NCBI GenBank assembly: GCA_039621445.1 | Contig: CP154954.1 | Span: forward strand, 32,403,455-32,467,454 | From: Euglena gracilis | Taxonomy: Eukaryota > Euglenida > Euglenophyceae > Euglenales | Reading direction: 5' to 3' | DNA length: 64,000 nucleotides | Shown here: positions 1 through 9,709 of the stretch, piece by piece | How positions within the stretch are numbered: position 1 is the stretch's first letter | Layout of the letters: each line of letters starts with the position of its first letter | The notes under the pieces: model-generated | What the model was told of the DNA's origin: nothing | What the model saw: only the letters and a program-made list of their open reading frames with translations | The model's database searches: none | Translations under genes and position numbers: made by a program

Positions 1-240
1 CTTCCTGTATCATTGCACGTTCCTGCCCTGTTTCAGCCCTCTCAGCCTACATCAGCCTCACGACGACACTCAATGCTACCCACTCTTCGCCCTTCTGGGT
101 TTCCTGGGAACCGGATGATACTCAATGCCTTATGTTTGGGGTCGCCCCATCTGTGCACAGCCTTCCCCCCGTACACTTCAAATTCAGTAGGCTGTGCCAC
201 TAGTTGGTGGATTTGGTTCGCCCCACCACCGTTCTGCACA
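1..240 (+). mobile_element. 3' end of a plus-strand non-LTR retroelement (fragment A)
   Basis: The stretch ends in a copy of the shared 3' tail (180-235) read in the plus sense, so it is probably the 3' untranslated end of an element whose body lies left of the window. No coding similarity is visible; short open frames here look like chance. Identification rests on the tail alone. Confidence 0.5.
180..235 (+). repeat. Conserved retroelement 3' tail, copy T1
   Basis: Sense-strand core CAGTAGGCTGTGCCACT followed by GGTGGATTTGGTTCGCC and CCACCACCG. The same core recurs at 287-336, 821-874, 5006-5060, 9945-9978 plus 10203-10245, 10312-10368 and 55771-55830, always at the 3' side of an RT-bearing element. 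Confidence 0.8.
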
Positions 241-286
241 ATCATTCGTTGTGACTAAAATACTTCGACAATTGACAAATTTGCGT

Positions 287-336
287 TGGTGGGCGAACCG
301 AGTCCACCGACCAGTGGCACAGCCTACTGGTTTGAG
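287..336 (-). repeat. Conserved retroelement 3' tail, copy T2
   Basis: Minus-sense copy of the shared tail, facing copy T1 tail-to-tail about 50 bp away. It should mark the 3' end of a minus-strand element whose body would lie at 337-820. Confidence 0.75.
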
Positions 337-820
337 CAGAGCTCGGACTCGGAGAGCTCGGAGTTCGGGGGTGTGGCCATGTACCGGATGCCGTTAATTC
401 CTCCAAGGTCCCGTGGGAGGTTATGGGTGCTCCAGGGAAGGCTGTTTATGGGCGAGAGGCCCATAAACTTTTCTATGGCTTTTCTATGACTTCGGGCTTG
501 GTTTTGACCATTGGAGCGTGGGAAAATTGGTTAAAAAGCATTGGTTGTTTTTGCTCAGAAAGAAAAACGCGTTGCCAAAGGGGTGAGATATTTTACAGTG
601 AAGTACATGCGTGGTGCGAGGGTGAGAAAGAGTCCTTGTCCCATGTCCTCGAATTTTGGACTTTTGGACATCTTAGGGTCCACGGGTTGAGTACCGGTGG
701 TCTGGCAGTCCTTGTTCCTTGTCCTCGCCTTTCTTTGTGTAACAATTGTTGAACGATAGTTTTGAATATCACTTGTTGCGGCATTTCTTGTTTGGTTTGT
801 TTGTGTCCCCAGAAGGGAAA
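337..820 (-). other. Unassigned stretch, probable 3' UTR remnant of a minus-strand element
   Basis: It lies between tail copies T2 and T3. No protein similarity to the RT lineage is visible on either strand. The position suggests a strongly 5'-truncated element of which only the 3' untranslated part remains, but this is inferred only from the tail at its left edge. Confidence 0.35.
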
Positions 821-874
821 CGGTGGAGGGGCGAACGGAACCCACCCACCAGTTGCGCAGCCTACTGGATTTGA
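821..874 (-). repeat. Conserved retroelement 3' tail, copy T3
   Basis: Diverged minus-sense copy of the shared tail (GGGGCGAACGGAACCC, then CAGCCTACTGGATTTGAG). It forms the 3' terminus of element C. Confidence 0.7.
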
Positions 875-1433
875 GGGTCCGCGGAAGGTTATGGTATTTC
901 ACAGCTGACACAGGGCAAGGCGGGAGGGAAATGGGCAAGACCCATGTTCAATATAGCGTGTGTGTGGGAGGGGTAAGAAGCAGGGCGGATCTAGGGTCAC
1001 CGGCTGGTGGCCCATGCGGTTTGGTCGGCGGTGTGGTGAGGAGAGGTGGGAGCGTGCCGAGGTGGGGGGCGGCGGTTGGTGGTTGTCTGTGTGTGTCTTG
1101 CTTGGTTTTCGTCGTTTTTTTTAGGGGCTATAGCCGGCTTGCTGGGTCGCGCGCGCACTTTCTTCTCACCTTGTGGAGTCCGGGGCGGGCGGGCTACCCT
1201 TTGCGTGTGCGTTGCTTTTGCCGGCTCCACTCCCATTTGTTGCCTCGTTGGGCGGATACCTTTCGCCTGGCGTGTGGGCTCTGTTTTTTTTTGGCGGCTT
1301 CGTTTTTTTTTGTGGGGGGGGGGCGCCTTTTGGGGGGGTGGTTCCGTGGTGAACCTCCGCGATTTGCGGGTTGTGGCTGTCTTGGTCTTGGTCTTGCGCG
1401 CTTTTGGTGCTGTCTGCGGTGGGGGTTGGGGAC
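875..1433 (-). other. 3' UTR of element C, G/T-rich
   Basis: Non-coding region between the endonuclease reading frame and the tail. The plus strand carries long T runs and a G run near 1290-1340. Long open frames across it on both strands are compositional artefacts, being Arg/Pro/Gly- or Cys/Phe-rich without any domain. Confidence 0.5.
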
Positions 1434-3263
1434 TTACCATGGGTGGAGGGCCTGCTCCACGCGGTCCCTGGCGGATACCTGCCGCGCAACGTGGCGCATG
1501 AGTGTCACCGGTAGTGCTTCCTGCTTTTCTTGCATGGCCCTTGTCTTTGGCCATCCCCGCATGTCTGCGGTGGCCCTTTTGGTGACCTCAAACAGCACCG
1601 CCTGGCAGAGGTCCGAAGGCCTCGTTGCCCCTGTGACCAGTTGATGAGGAGAACATCGGCCGGTCTGTTGTTCGCCAAACACTCTGCCTCCTTCTCCACC
1701 GCAATGTTGTACAGGGCACACATCGCTGCAAAAGCATCTCGGAATGCATTGTGCCGTTCGGTGTTTCCATTCTGCTCGCAGCAGACGAATGATCCCCGAA
1801 GGGGTCAATGGATCCTCGACACAGTGGGCACCCCTGCAGCGTGACCCCTGAAGGGAGGATGGACAGGCCAAGCCACCGCTGCAGTAGCAGCCAGTATTGG
1901 ATGTCCGAGAAAGCTGTGTGCTGTGCCTTTCTGGGCAAAGTCCGTATCCATCCCGTTTCCACCGGTCCCTTTGGCAAGCCCTTCTCACCCGGTCCCTGGC
2001 AAAGCCGACCGCGTCGACTCACTGGCTCTGCATTTCCGCCACTTTCTCCGCCCACCACCGTTGGGAGGCGTGTTCTGGTGCTGCGGAGAGAGTGGGGTGG
2101 TGCCTGCGGGCCAGCTGGCCACGGGATCCACGTTGGGGCCAAGCTGTTGATGCAACCGTTGTAGCCTGTCTTGCATTTCCGGGGATGGGGTTGCCAACAC
2201 CGAGGCTGGCACCCCCACTGCTTGCCCAGGTTCAACAAGGCCGCCATCCGTGCCGCGGGTTGCAACACGTCGGGGTCCGAGATTCCGAGTCCCCCTTGGC
2301 GGATGGGCAGGGAGACTTGATCCCGTGAACTCTCGGTGATTCCCAGTCCGAGGAGATCTTGTACGGCTTCCTCCAGCCATGCCCTGAGAATGAGCGGGCA
2401 GTCCCGTGCGTTTTCTCTCTCCGTTGATCGGAGGAGGTGGACCACCCGACATCCGTCAAGGCAGTACCGCAAGAGTGCGTGCTGCACTTGCCCCTCTGGG
2501 TGGCCCCTGAGCCGTTACAGGAGCAAGGTCGCCCTGTCCACGGTCTCTTCCCATACGGCTTGGCATTGTGTGCTCTTGGCGTGTCCTCTTGTGCTGTGTG
2601 ATGCTCCCGCGGGGCATCAATCTGGACGCCCAGGGTCGTGATGCCCCTCTGTCCTCCAAAAGGAATCACGGGCACTTGTCTTCCCAAGTGGTCTTCTGCC
2701 AAACCGTCTGGGTAATGTGGCCCGGCTTGATAGACTGTTCTGCATCCCAGGTCCCCAAAAATTGCACTTGGCCAAATTGAGGTGGAGGCCTAGGGCTAGG
2801 CCTAGGCCTAGGACCGTGCTGATGTCATGGAGGCGGGCCAACACCACTGCTGGTTTCCCCACGATGTGGCCGTCGCCAAAGCGCCAAGTCCCGGGCAAAG
2901 CACTGGTCAAGGGCGTAGTCCAAGTCCAGTGCAAATCCCAAGGGCCCGCATGCGTCGCCTTGATGCACTCCGATCTGGCTTGTACACAGGAAGCGCCCTT
3001 GGCAGAACAACGGACTTGGTCCACTGTAGCAAAAGCGCAGCCAGTTGTACGCCGTGTGTACCTTGGCCAAGCATCCCCGGAGCATTGCATCCCTGCTGAT
3101 GAAGTTGAAGGCATTGCACATATCCACCTGCAACACCACGTGGTCGTTATCCCCTTGGAGGTGGCTTGACTGGACGAGCGTTGCAGGCCCATGCCCACCA
3201 TCTCGGCGGCGTTTCACACTCCCACCCCGCACTGCCGCGGTTGTAGGGCTGCCATCAACATCC
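1434..3263 (-). pseudogene. Reverse transcriptase and endonuclease of element C, broken
   Basis: Reading on the minus strand, the pieces are: a KDGGVRPIAVGD-type RT finger and a CGVGV motif around 3214-3350; QVDMCNAFN and GVHQGDACGPLGFAL palm motifs around 2825-3150; a degraded catalytic site near 2870 that reads RFGD where relatives have YLDD; the thumb with RQGGLGISDP; a knuckle CPLCRGSIDPFGDH near 1800; and an endonuclease core RPADVLLIN then VLFEVTK near 1580-1700. The pieces lie in at least three frames, so several indels have accumulated. The function (target-primed reverse transcription) is known for the family. This copy cannot encode an active enzyme as read. Confidence 0.8.
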
Positions 3264-4817
3264 TCACCGCTTCAGAATGGAGAAGGCACTTGCCCACCAC
3301 TCGCCGGAGGGTGTCACCGACGGCAATCGGCCGCACCCCCCCATCCTTCTTGCGGAGCAGGATGAGCGTGGAGGCGCATGGTACTTCTCGCACGCTCTCC
3401 GGGATGTGGTCAGGGCCGTCGCAGCAAGCTTGCCGAGGGCTTGGACCAGGCCACCCCCGGGCCCCAGCTTTCGGCAACACTCACTGAGGTGGATTGGACT
3501 TAGACCCCGGGGGGAAGGAGACCACGGCTGCCCAGGCCCGCTTGGACCACTGCTCGTCCCTCTCCTCGTCGTGCATGCCCTCGTCCCCAGGCGGCAGGCA
3601 ATCGAGGTGGGCAAATCCCCTGACGGGACCAAGTGCGGCTGTGCTGGGGGATGGAGGTCCCTCAGTACGGCTTCCATACCCGGTTCCTGCAAGTTGACCA
3701 GCGCATCTGACACCAACAGCTTAGCGGCCTTGGGCAGTGCGCCTTCCTCCACCAAAGCCCTGATTTTCCCCACCTGTGATGGTGACATTTCCTCTTCCTC
3801 CTCCCGCTTGGCCTGTGCCCTTGTGCGCGCCGGTTGGTCCAATGGGGTCTGCCGTGCTTGGGCGTTTTTTTTTTCCGCCTCGGCCCACAAGGTTCCCAAC
3901 TGGCCTTGCTGAAAGAGACGCAGCCGTCCGTCCATGTCATGTGCTGCGTGCCGCTGGTGCTTGCATCCACCCCGGCCTGATGAACGCAAGACCAGCTTTG
4001 GGAAACATATGAGACGGTGGAGCGCCTCCCATGTTGGCACTGGGACTGCCACATCCCTCACTAGATGTGCCAGCTCCTGGGTGATGGCGGTGCGACACAT
4101 TGCTGGGATGTGTCTCACTGTGGGCACATGCACGACGAGCACCTCATCAAACGTGGGCGTCATTTGTGGGCATCGGCTTGTGGTTGGTGTTCCCGTTTGT
4201 GGCGCGGCTGCATCCCTCGGGGGGATGAGAGGCACGGGGCCCCGTGTTGCCTCCGCGGTGTCGAGGCTTTGCGGTGCCACCTTGCAGTTCCTGCATCTCT
4301 CGCTTTGGGGCACGAGTGAGCGGAAGGGGCCTGCGCAGACCCGTACCCTCAGCATTTGGAGGACTGCCGACGGCAACACTTGGCCGTGCGACACATGGTG
4401 CGCGGCCAGGAGCGACACCAATGCTTTGCGGGACTTGGTGGTGAGGGCTTCTGGGCACGATGAAAAGGGACACATGAGGGTTCGTGGTCCCTCTGCTTCT
4501 GCTTCTTCCTCATCGTCCTTAGCCGCCGCATCATCCCCTTGCTTTCCTTCGACGTGGCGGCCGAGTGCCACGGGAACCCGTGGCGTTTCCCTGCTTTCTG
4601 CCCCCTTCCCTCCCCTTGGGGGTGTTCTTCTTGGTGGCGCCTTTGGCTTGGGGGTGGTGGTGGCTGTGCTGCTGCTCGCTGAGGTGCGGAGGTTCACCAC
4701 GTCCTGGCCCCTTACGAACTCCAAAAGTGCTACACCGGTGTCGTGGCTTACACCCGAACTGTCGCTGCGATGCCTCTTGTTCCGCAGGCAACCAATTGAC
4801 TCCTCCTCTGTGTTCAT
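3264..4817 (-). pseudogene. N-terminal half of element C ORF (517 codons before frame loss)
   Basis: Starts at ATG 4815-4817 (MNTEEESIGCLRNK). The first 110 residues are low-complexity, basic then acidic. A Cys/His group CPFSSCPEAL...AAHH at about residues 115-140 resembles a nucleic-acid-binding zinc finger. The stretch ALVEEGALPKAAKLL matches a segment that recurs just upstream of the RT in X, E and this element. The frame drifts out of the RT domain after about residue 400, at the position where relatives have SSPGPSGLRP. No 2A motif was seen, unlike E, F and X. Confidence 0.65.
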
Positions 4818-5005
4818 GTTCTGGTTGACGACTTGAACTTCTTTCCTTTCCTTGATACTTGTGCTTCAGGCGACGTTATCTCAAGGATGGGCAAGATGTT
4901 CAATGAGCTTGGACCCCACCAGGGGCTTTCAAGACATGGTAGTTGTGCGCCACGAAAGAATAGACAGTCAGAAAGACACTCGGAACCGCCTATTTTTGGC
5001 CAAAG
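4818..5005. other. 5' leader of element C and flank, with TAGACAGTCAGAAAG motif
   Basis: Non-coding interval between the start codon of C and the 3' tail of H. The plus-strand 15-mer TAGACAGTCAGAAAG at 4961-4975 recurs at 6131-6145 and, with one base changed, at 48320-48334 and (shortened) 55710-55720. In each case it lies just outside the 5' end of a minus-strand element. Confidence 0.5.
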
Positions 5006-5060
5006 CGGTGGTGGGGCGGACTGAGTCCACCGACCACTGGCACAGCCTACTGGATTTGAT
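5006..5060 (-). repeat. Conserved retroelement 3' tail, copy T4
   Basis: Minus-sense copy (GGTGGTGGGGCGGACTGAG, then CAGCCTACTGGATTTGAT). In the plus direction it is followed by GGCTATGTACAGAAGCG, which also follows or mirrors other copies, so the conserved tail is nearer 90 bp than 50 bp. Confidence 0.8.
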
Positions 5061-5488
5061 TTGTGTTCAGGGGGTAAGGCTATGTACAGAAGCGACAGTC
5101 TGTGCTGGGGACGGGAGATGGGAGGGGAGGGAAAAGGGGAAGAGATGTGAGCTTAGAGAAGGGTGCGAGGTGGGGCAGCCATTGATCAACAGCCGGAGTA
5201 GCTGCCGGGCACAAGGTCCTCAGGTTGTGGTTGAAAATCCTCTGCCACGTGGGTCATCATGCGTCACTACGGAGCTCGCGCCTTGTTTACAACGCGGCGG
5301 AGATGGAGGTACCGAGAGGAACCTTTCCCAAGCCTTTGGCGGTCATCGGGCAGCCTCTCACCGAAGAGATGCGTAGAAAAATGCGGGTAATTGAAGGTGG
5401 CCACGACGGGCCTTTGTTCGTGGTGCTTTGGCCATAAGGTTCGCATGGCTTAAGGGGCTGACGTAGGCGGCATGCTTGCACCTCCCCG
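5061..5488 (-). other. 3' UTR of element H
   Basis: Between tail and stop codon. No coding similarity or other structure was recognised. Confidence 0.4.
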
Positions 5489-6123
5489 TTACTGGACAGA
5501 GTAAGGTTGATGAAGGCTTGTTTCACCACCGTCAGCCAGCTCCTCGGGGCACTGTCCCCAAGCAAGCTGCTTCGCCAGCTCCCTGGCCAGGGCCATGCTC
5601 AGGCCCTGCCAACAGTTGGCCTCCGTTGCTCGTCTCTCCCACGATTCGTGCTGCCCCATGAGTAGACGTACGCATTGGCCAACGAAGGCAAGGGCCGCAT
5701 CACCCATGCCCTCATAGCAATCCAAGACAAAGGGAATGAACGTCCACCCCTTCGTTGGCAGCCAGCACCATACTTCTTGACTTTGTCCTCCTCTTTTGAT
5801 TCGTGCCATCTGCCAAGGTCCTCTGTCCCAGGTCGTGTTCGGGAGGGTGCTAAGTGGTGGCGTACCGTCATGTCGATTGCGGCTAGACCATTGGCATCGT
5901 ACCTCATGACAAAGACATCCCGGGGCCGTGAACCATCAGGGGCAGCTCCCTCTCGTCTCGCTGGGAACACAGCCTTTTGAGCAAGCCCCAAGAGGTAGGA
6001 TTGTACCGCCCCGTGTCGCCGAACAATATTGTGTCGGTGACAACGGACGAGATCCAGGGGATTGTGGCACCTTGGGCATCCTGATGGTCCGGCTTTCAGT
6101 TGTCCGACATGATATGCGAACAA
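5489..6123 (-). pseudogene. C-terminal knuckle and restriction-like endonuclease of element H
   Basis: The upstream frame (from 6123) begins at the knuckle CPRCHNPLD, continues through VRRHGAVQ and reaches the endonuclease core RPRDVFVMRYDANGLAAIDM, where the DVF and AIDM segments match the PD and (D/E)XK strands of relatives. A frameshift near 5760 moves the rest into another frame (GWTFIPFVLDCYEGMG to HQPYSVQ), matching the C-terminus of E (HQPYCL) and F (HSPYAMD). There is no RT domain. The knuckle His found in element E is replaced by Arg. Confidence 0.75.
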
Positions 6124-6247
6124 AAAAACATAGACAGTCAGAAAGCGACGAATTCCTACGACTTTTCGACGACTTTTTACGACGACGTTCTGAGTAAAGG
6201 TTTCATCAAAGGGTACACAATTATCTCTCTGGAGCAGAAAAGCTCAA
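6124..6247. other. Junction segment with TAGACAGTCAGAAAG motif
   Basis: Short non-coding segment between H (minus) and an RT fragment (plus). It carries the 15-mer at 6131-6145 and a cluster of ACGAC/CGACG steps. It may be target-site DNA or filler from the insertion event. Confidence 0.4.
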
Positions 6248-6375
6248 CTGACATGTCAAATGAAGCCCCATGCAATGGCTTGGGCATCGGTGATGCCTTC
6301 AGCCAGCGCAAGAACCCTCATGCCCCCCAGGGAATTACAGGCCCTGGTCCAGTGGTCCCTGGGTTGGCTGGAAGT
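6248..6375 (+). pseudogene. Plus-strand fragment of RT C-terminal region
   Basis: Encodes LTCQMKPHAMAWASVMPSA and then ELQALVQWSLGW, closely matching the KPHAMAWAAVNPSA to LTQWSLGC segment of element F (about 8935-9035). In the protein this immediately precedes the knuckle at which H begins, but the fragment lies in the opposite orientation. H plus this fragment is therefore a candidate 5'-inverted insertion. Confidence 0.6.
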
Positions 6376-6448
6376 ACTATCCCTGTTTCACTGTACTTTG
6401 CTGTACCATCTGTGCTGTAACATAGCGATCACTGTTCCAATTTGCACT

Positions 6449-7117
6449 ATGGCCCCAGGGCCTTCTAAACATTTCAGAGAGGTGGTCCCAGGGCCCCAGA
6501 CTTTTGCCATGATGCTCCCAGATTCTGCCCCAGGGCTCAACACATTTCAAACCAAATCTGGCACAGAAAAGTTTTTCAGAGATCTTGCCCCAGGGACCAA
6601 GGCCTCAGCCATGATGCTGTCCAATTTTGCCCCAAGGCTCAACACATTTCAAGCCAAAACTGGCACAGAAAAGTTTTTCACAGATGTGGCCCCAGGGCCC
6701 AAGGCTTTTGCCATGATGCTGTCAAATTTTGCCACAGGGCTCAACACTTTTCCAACTAAATCTGGCACAGAAAAGTTTTTCAGAGATGTTGCCCCAGGGC
6801 CCAAGGCTTCAGCCAACACATTTCAAGCCAAAACTGGCACAGAAAAGTTTTTCACAGATGTGGCCCCAGGGCCCAAGGCTTCAGCCATGATGCTGTCAAA
6901 TTTGGCCCCAGGGCTCAACACGTCTCAAGCCAAAACGGGCACGGAAAAGTGTTTCACAGATGTGGCTCCAGGGCCCAAGGCCGTAATGCCGTCAAATTTT
7001 GCCCCAGGGCTCAGCACAATTCCAGCCGTAATAGCGTGGGGTTTCCACCTACGGGGAAGAGGCGGGCTACTGTCGTGTGGCGACGTTGAAGAAAACCCTG
7101 GCCCACGCACAGGGTAG
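6449..7117 (+). CDS. N-terminal ORF of element F: 34-residue repeats ending in a 2A peptide
   Basis: Starting at ATG 6449 (MAPGPSKHF), 222 codons. It consists of about six copies of a 34-residue repeat (consensus APGPKAFAMMLSNFAPGLNT followed by FQAKTGTEKFFTDV), one internally shortened and the last degenerate. The C-terminus is LLSCGDVEENPGP, a canonical 2A ribosome-skipping motif (DxExNPGP), then RTG and a stop. APGPSK also occurs just before the last 2A of E2, so the repeat is an expansion of a segment present in the family. In an intact element the 2A would release this peptide from the downstream RT; here a TAG follows four codons later. Upstream in-frame codons belong to the RT fragment and were not used. 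Confidence 0.7.
   Translation: MAPGPSKHFREVVPGPQTFAMMLPDSAPGLNTFQTKSGTEKFFRDLAPGTKASAMMLSNFAPRLNTFQAKTGTEKFFTDVAPGPKAFAMMLSNFATGLNTFPTKSGTEKFFRDVAPGPKASANTFQAKTGTEKFFTDVAPGPKASAMMLSNLAPGLNTSQAKTGTEKCFTDVAPGPKAVMPSNFAPGLSTIPAVIAWGFHLRGRGGLLSCGDVEENPGPRTG
6479..7030 (+). repeat. 102-bp coding tandem repeat (about six copies)
   Basis: Each copy runs GCCCCAGGGCCCAAGGC, then CAACACATTTCAAGCC, then GGCACAGAAAAGTTTTTC. Length differences between copies are multiples of three, so the reading frame is kept. Confidence 0.8.
7067..7105 (+). other. 2A ribosome-skipping motif, element F
   Basis: LLSCGDVEENPGP matches the 2A consensus D(V/I)ExNPGP exactly. 2A-like sequences are known at the N-terminus of several non-LTR retrotransposon ORFs. 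Separation would occur between the last Gly and Pro. Confidence 0.85.
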
Positions 7118-7649
7118 CCAACGGAGAGAGGCCGCCAAACACGAAGGCAGGATGCTGCTCTTTCACGACCGACTGAAAGTGGGACCAACCTGGACCCGGA
7201 ATTATCGGTGGCCATTGAATTGGATGACCCATTGCCTGCCCTTGCCGCGCCCACGACTGTCCCGGTTACAGCAGCGACGGCAGCCATGGAAACAGATGGC
7301 CCACCCCAGCCATTTCTGCCGGGCTGCAGAACGCCTGGGACCCCCTTCTCACAACGCTGTCCGACGCTCGAACCAACCTGGATGGCATCGCACAGGACCT
7401 CAGGGGCACGGTCTCACACATCCCTCGTGGCGCCGTACAGGCGGTCTCCCAACTCTACACCTCTCTTCTGAAGGACTACAACAGACACCCTTCATGGGAG
7501 TCCTCACACGCACTCTGGTGCATGCCCAAGGCAGTGCTGGCACCCTTGCCACGCGCTGGCAGGAATCACTGGGCTCAGTTGGGAAGGACCATCAGTACAG
7601 TACTCTTCAGGGGATGGCACACGGCCCATTGCTGCCGGGGAAACCCTCC
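7118..7649 (+). pseudogene. Linker and RT N-terminal region of F, frameshifted and internally deleted
   Basis: Pieces in different frames match the region upstream of the RT in E: DLRGTVSHIPRGAV, and HPSWESSHALWCMPKAVLAPL near 7490-7550 (E has WETLHALWCFPKAVLAPL). Soon after GRTIS the sequence jumps to DGTRPIAAGETLRRLV. The segment of roughly 170 residues that holds EGAxxKA and SSPGPSGLRP in relatives is therefore deleted. Confidence 0.65.
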
Positions 7650-9709
7650 GACGCCTGGTGGCAAAAGTGCTAATGCGCCACACAGAAGTCCGCCGCTCCC
7701 TGGCTACCGCCTTGCCACAACAGCTGGGGGTAGGTGTACCGGACGCATGCGCATTGATAAGCATGGGCATTCAGCAGATAGTTGACGGCCTGTCCCATAT
7801 CGGGAAGGTTGACTGGGGGTTACTCCAGCTGGATTTCTCAAATGCATTCAATTGCATATCAAGAGAGAACTTACTGGCCGAGGTCGCCGATAGATTTCCC
7901 CTCCCTGCTGCCGTGGTTGGAGAGCTGCTACGCACGCCATTCTCGGTTGTATCTGGGAAAGACATCCCTCCGAAGCAAGTCTGGTGTGCAGCAAGGGGAC
8001 CCGTGCGGGCCGGCCGCATTTGCCCTCGGGATACAGCCATTGCTGGACAAACTGCAAGGCATCGTGGGCTGGCAAGCCTGGTACCTGGATGATGCCCACG
8101 TCATGGGCACACCGGAGCAGCTTGAGAGGGCAGTTTGGTTGATTGTATCTGAGGGACCACGGATTGGTGTAGGTCTCAACTTGGCGAAATGCAGACTGTG
8201 TGGTCCAGCCTTTGTGGAGCACGGAGAAGGCATCTTTCAGGGCGTCCCGGTCGAGCCTTTCACAGCCGGCACCGGCATTCGCGCACTCGGCGCGCCTGTT
8301 TGCCACCCGGGTGGAACGCCTGAATTTGCCTCCCTCCTTTGGGAGGAGCGCCTCACCGGTGTCCAGAAGGCGTGCCACCTGTTACAATTGGTGCCGTCAC
8401 CGCATCTACAATTCACTGTGCTCAGGCAATGCCTTGATGCCTGCAAAGTGAATGATTTGCTGCGAACCACGCGCCTCTCGGGAGCTAAAATAAAATGCCA
8501 TTCCTCCTCCAGCATCCTACGGGACACAATGTCGGTCATCACCGCCCGCCCAATGGACGACAAACAATGGGCACAGGCCTCACTTCCTGTCCGCTTGGGA
8601 GGACTGGGGATCCGAGACCCAGAAGCAGCCAGAACACCGGCCAGATGGGCAGCTATCCTGGGTTTCCTCTCCCGAGTGGACAGCACTCTGGGCCAACCGG
8701 AAGGCTGCCCTCAGCTTCCACGCGACCATGGCGAGACGGGCTTGCTAATTTCGAGTCTCACCAAAGGGTTGGCACCTCTCACTGACATCCTTGCGGACCC
8801 AAGCAAAGTGAGCTCCCTGTCCCCCACAATGACGAGACAGAAGTTTTGGACATATGAGGTCGTAAAAGTACGGGCTGACCTACTTTTGGGCAGCTTTGCA
8901 GGAAACGACGCAGTCCGTTTTTCCTGCCAGCGGAAGCCACACGCCATGGCCTGGGCTGCGGTTAATCCCTCTGCTCCACTGAAAACACTCATTCCACCAG
9001 CCGAATTTAGAGCGCTGACGCAATGGTCTCTAGGGTGTGCAATTTGCCCGACAATGCCAGATGGTTCCTTGCCAGAATGCCCTCGTTGCCACCAGCAAAT
9101 GGACTTTGGCGGAAATCGCCTTGTCTGCTGCCCAAAAAACAACACTTTGCGGCGACATGGTGCCCTTCAAACGTTTGTCGTGGAGCTTGCAAGGAAGGCG
9201 GGATTCATGGCCCGAAGAGAAGAGGTGGCAGACAACCAGACAAGGCTCGGCGATGTCTTCATTACCAGGGACGATGCTGACGGACCCGCAGCAGTGGATG
9301 TCACGGTGCGTCACCCGCTCCAGCCAGCCACTCCGGTCTCCACAAAAGAAGCCGTAGCACGGTGGCACGAATTACAGGAAGCCGAAAAATGCCGCAAATA
9401 CGCAGCCACCTGTGAACGCCTTGGGTGGACGTTCATTCATTCATTTGTTCGTTCGTTCGTTCATCCCATTCGTGCTGGACTGCTTTGGGGGCGTGGGGGA
9501 GCAGGCTGCAACCTTCATCACCAAATGCCTCCGCACTGTATTGGCTCAAACAGGTGTTTTTTCAACGACGCTCATCTAAAGCCTCCGTCTGGCAAACCCT
9601 GAGTCTCACATTGGCAAGAGAAGTGGCCCGCCAGCTGGCATGCGGTGCGGTGGCGGAGCCATCTGGAGAGGTGGATCCCACCACCCATAGCCCATATGCA
9701 ATGGATTGA
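7650..9709 (+). pseudogene. Reverse transcriptase and restriction-like endonuclease of element F
   Basis: Frame 1 (7650 to about 7965) reads DGTRPIAAGETLRRLV, LGVGVPDA and LLQLDFSNAFNCISRE (RT motif A). A shift then moves to a 536-residue frame with GVQQGDPCGPAAFAL (motif B), WYLDDAHVMG (catalytic YLDD, 8082-8093), LPVRLGGLGIRDP (thumb), CPRCHQQMDFGGN (knuckle, with its His changed to Arg) and RLGDVFITRDDADGPAAVDV (endonuclease). A tetranucleotide expansion at 9430-9466 shifts the frame again. The true C-terminus continues to HSPYAMD at 9709. The catalytic sites survive better here than in C, X or H, although three or more frame breaks remain. Confidence 0.85.
9430..9466 (+). repeat. TTCATTCATT/GTTCGTTC tetranucleotide expansion inside coding sequence
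   Basis: TTCATTCATTCATTTGTTCG continues as GTTCGTTCGTTCATCC, inserted between GWTFI and PFVLDC of the conserved C-terminal domain. It adds a length not divisible by three and breaks the frame. Confidence 0.8.

Larger units (their letters stand above)
821..4985 (-). mobile_element. Non-LTR retrotransposon C (degenerate)
   Basis: A minus-strand element running from a 5' leader near 4985 to the shared 3' tail at 821-874. In order it holds an N-terminal region with Cys/His pairs, an RT, a Cys/His knuckle and a restriction-like endonuclease, then a G/T-rich 3' UTR. The RT half is broken into several frames and the catalytic YLDD is degraded, so the copy should be immobile. RT plus knuckle plus PD-(D/E)XK is the layout known from R2/NeSL/Utopia-type elements. 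Assignment to a particular clade is not made. Confidence 0.8.
5006..6123 (-). mobile_element. 5'-truncated non-LTR retrotransposon H
   Basis: The minus-strand tail copy T4 (5006-5060), a 3' UTR (5061-5488) and only the C-terminal knuckle/endonuclease coding part (5489-6123) remain. The 5' truncation falls just upstream of the knuckle, typical of incomplete target-primed reverse transcription. Confidence 0.75.

Noticed and set aside
823-1644. Long plus-strand open frame (273 codons) over the 3' UTR of C
   Set aside because: Cys/Phe/Gly-rich composition from G/T runs, no domain, and antisense to the endonuclease relict.
3934-4836. 300-codon plus-strand frame
   Set aside because: Antisense shadow of the N-terminal ORF of element C, which has the recognisable motifs.
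6479-7030. DVAPGP at each F repeat boundary considered as further 2A sites
   Set aside because: Spacing between D-V and PGP is three residues too short for the 2A consensus; only the terminal GDVEENPGP fits.
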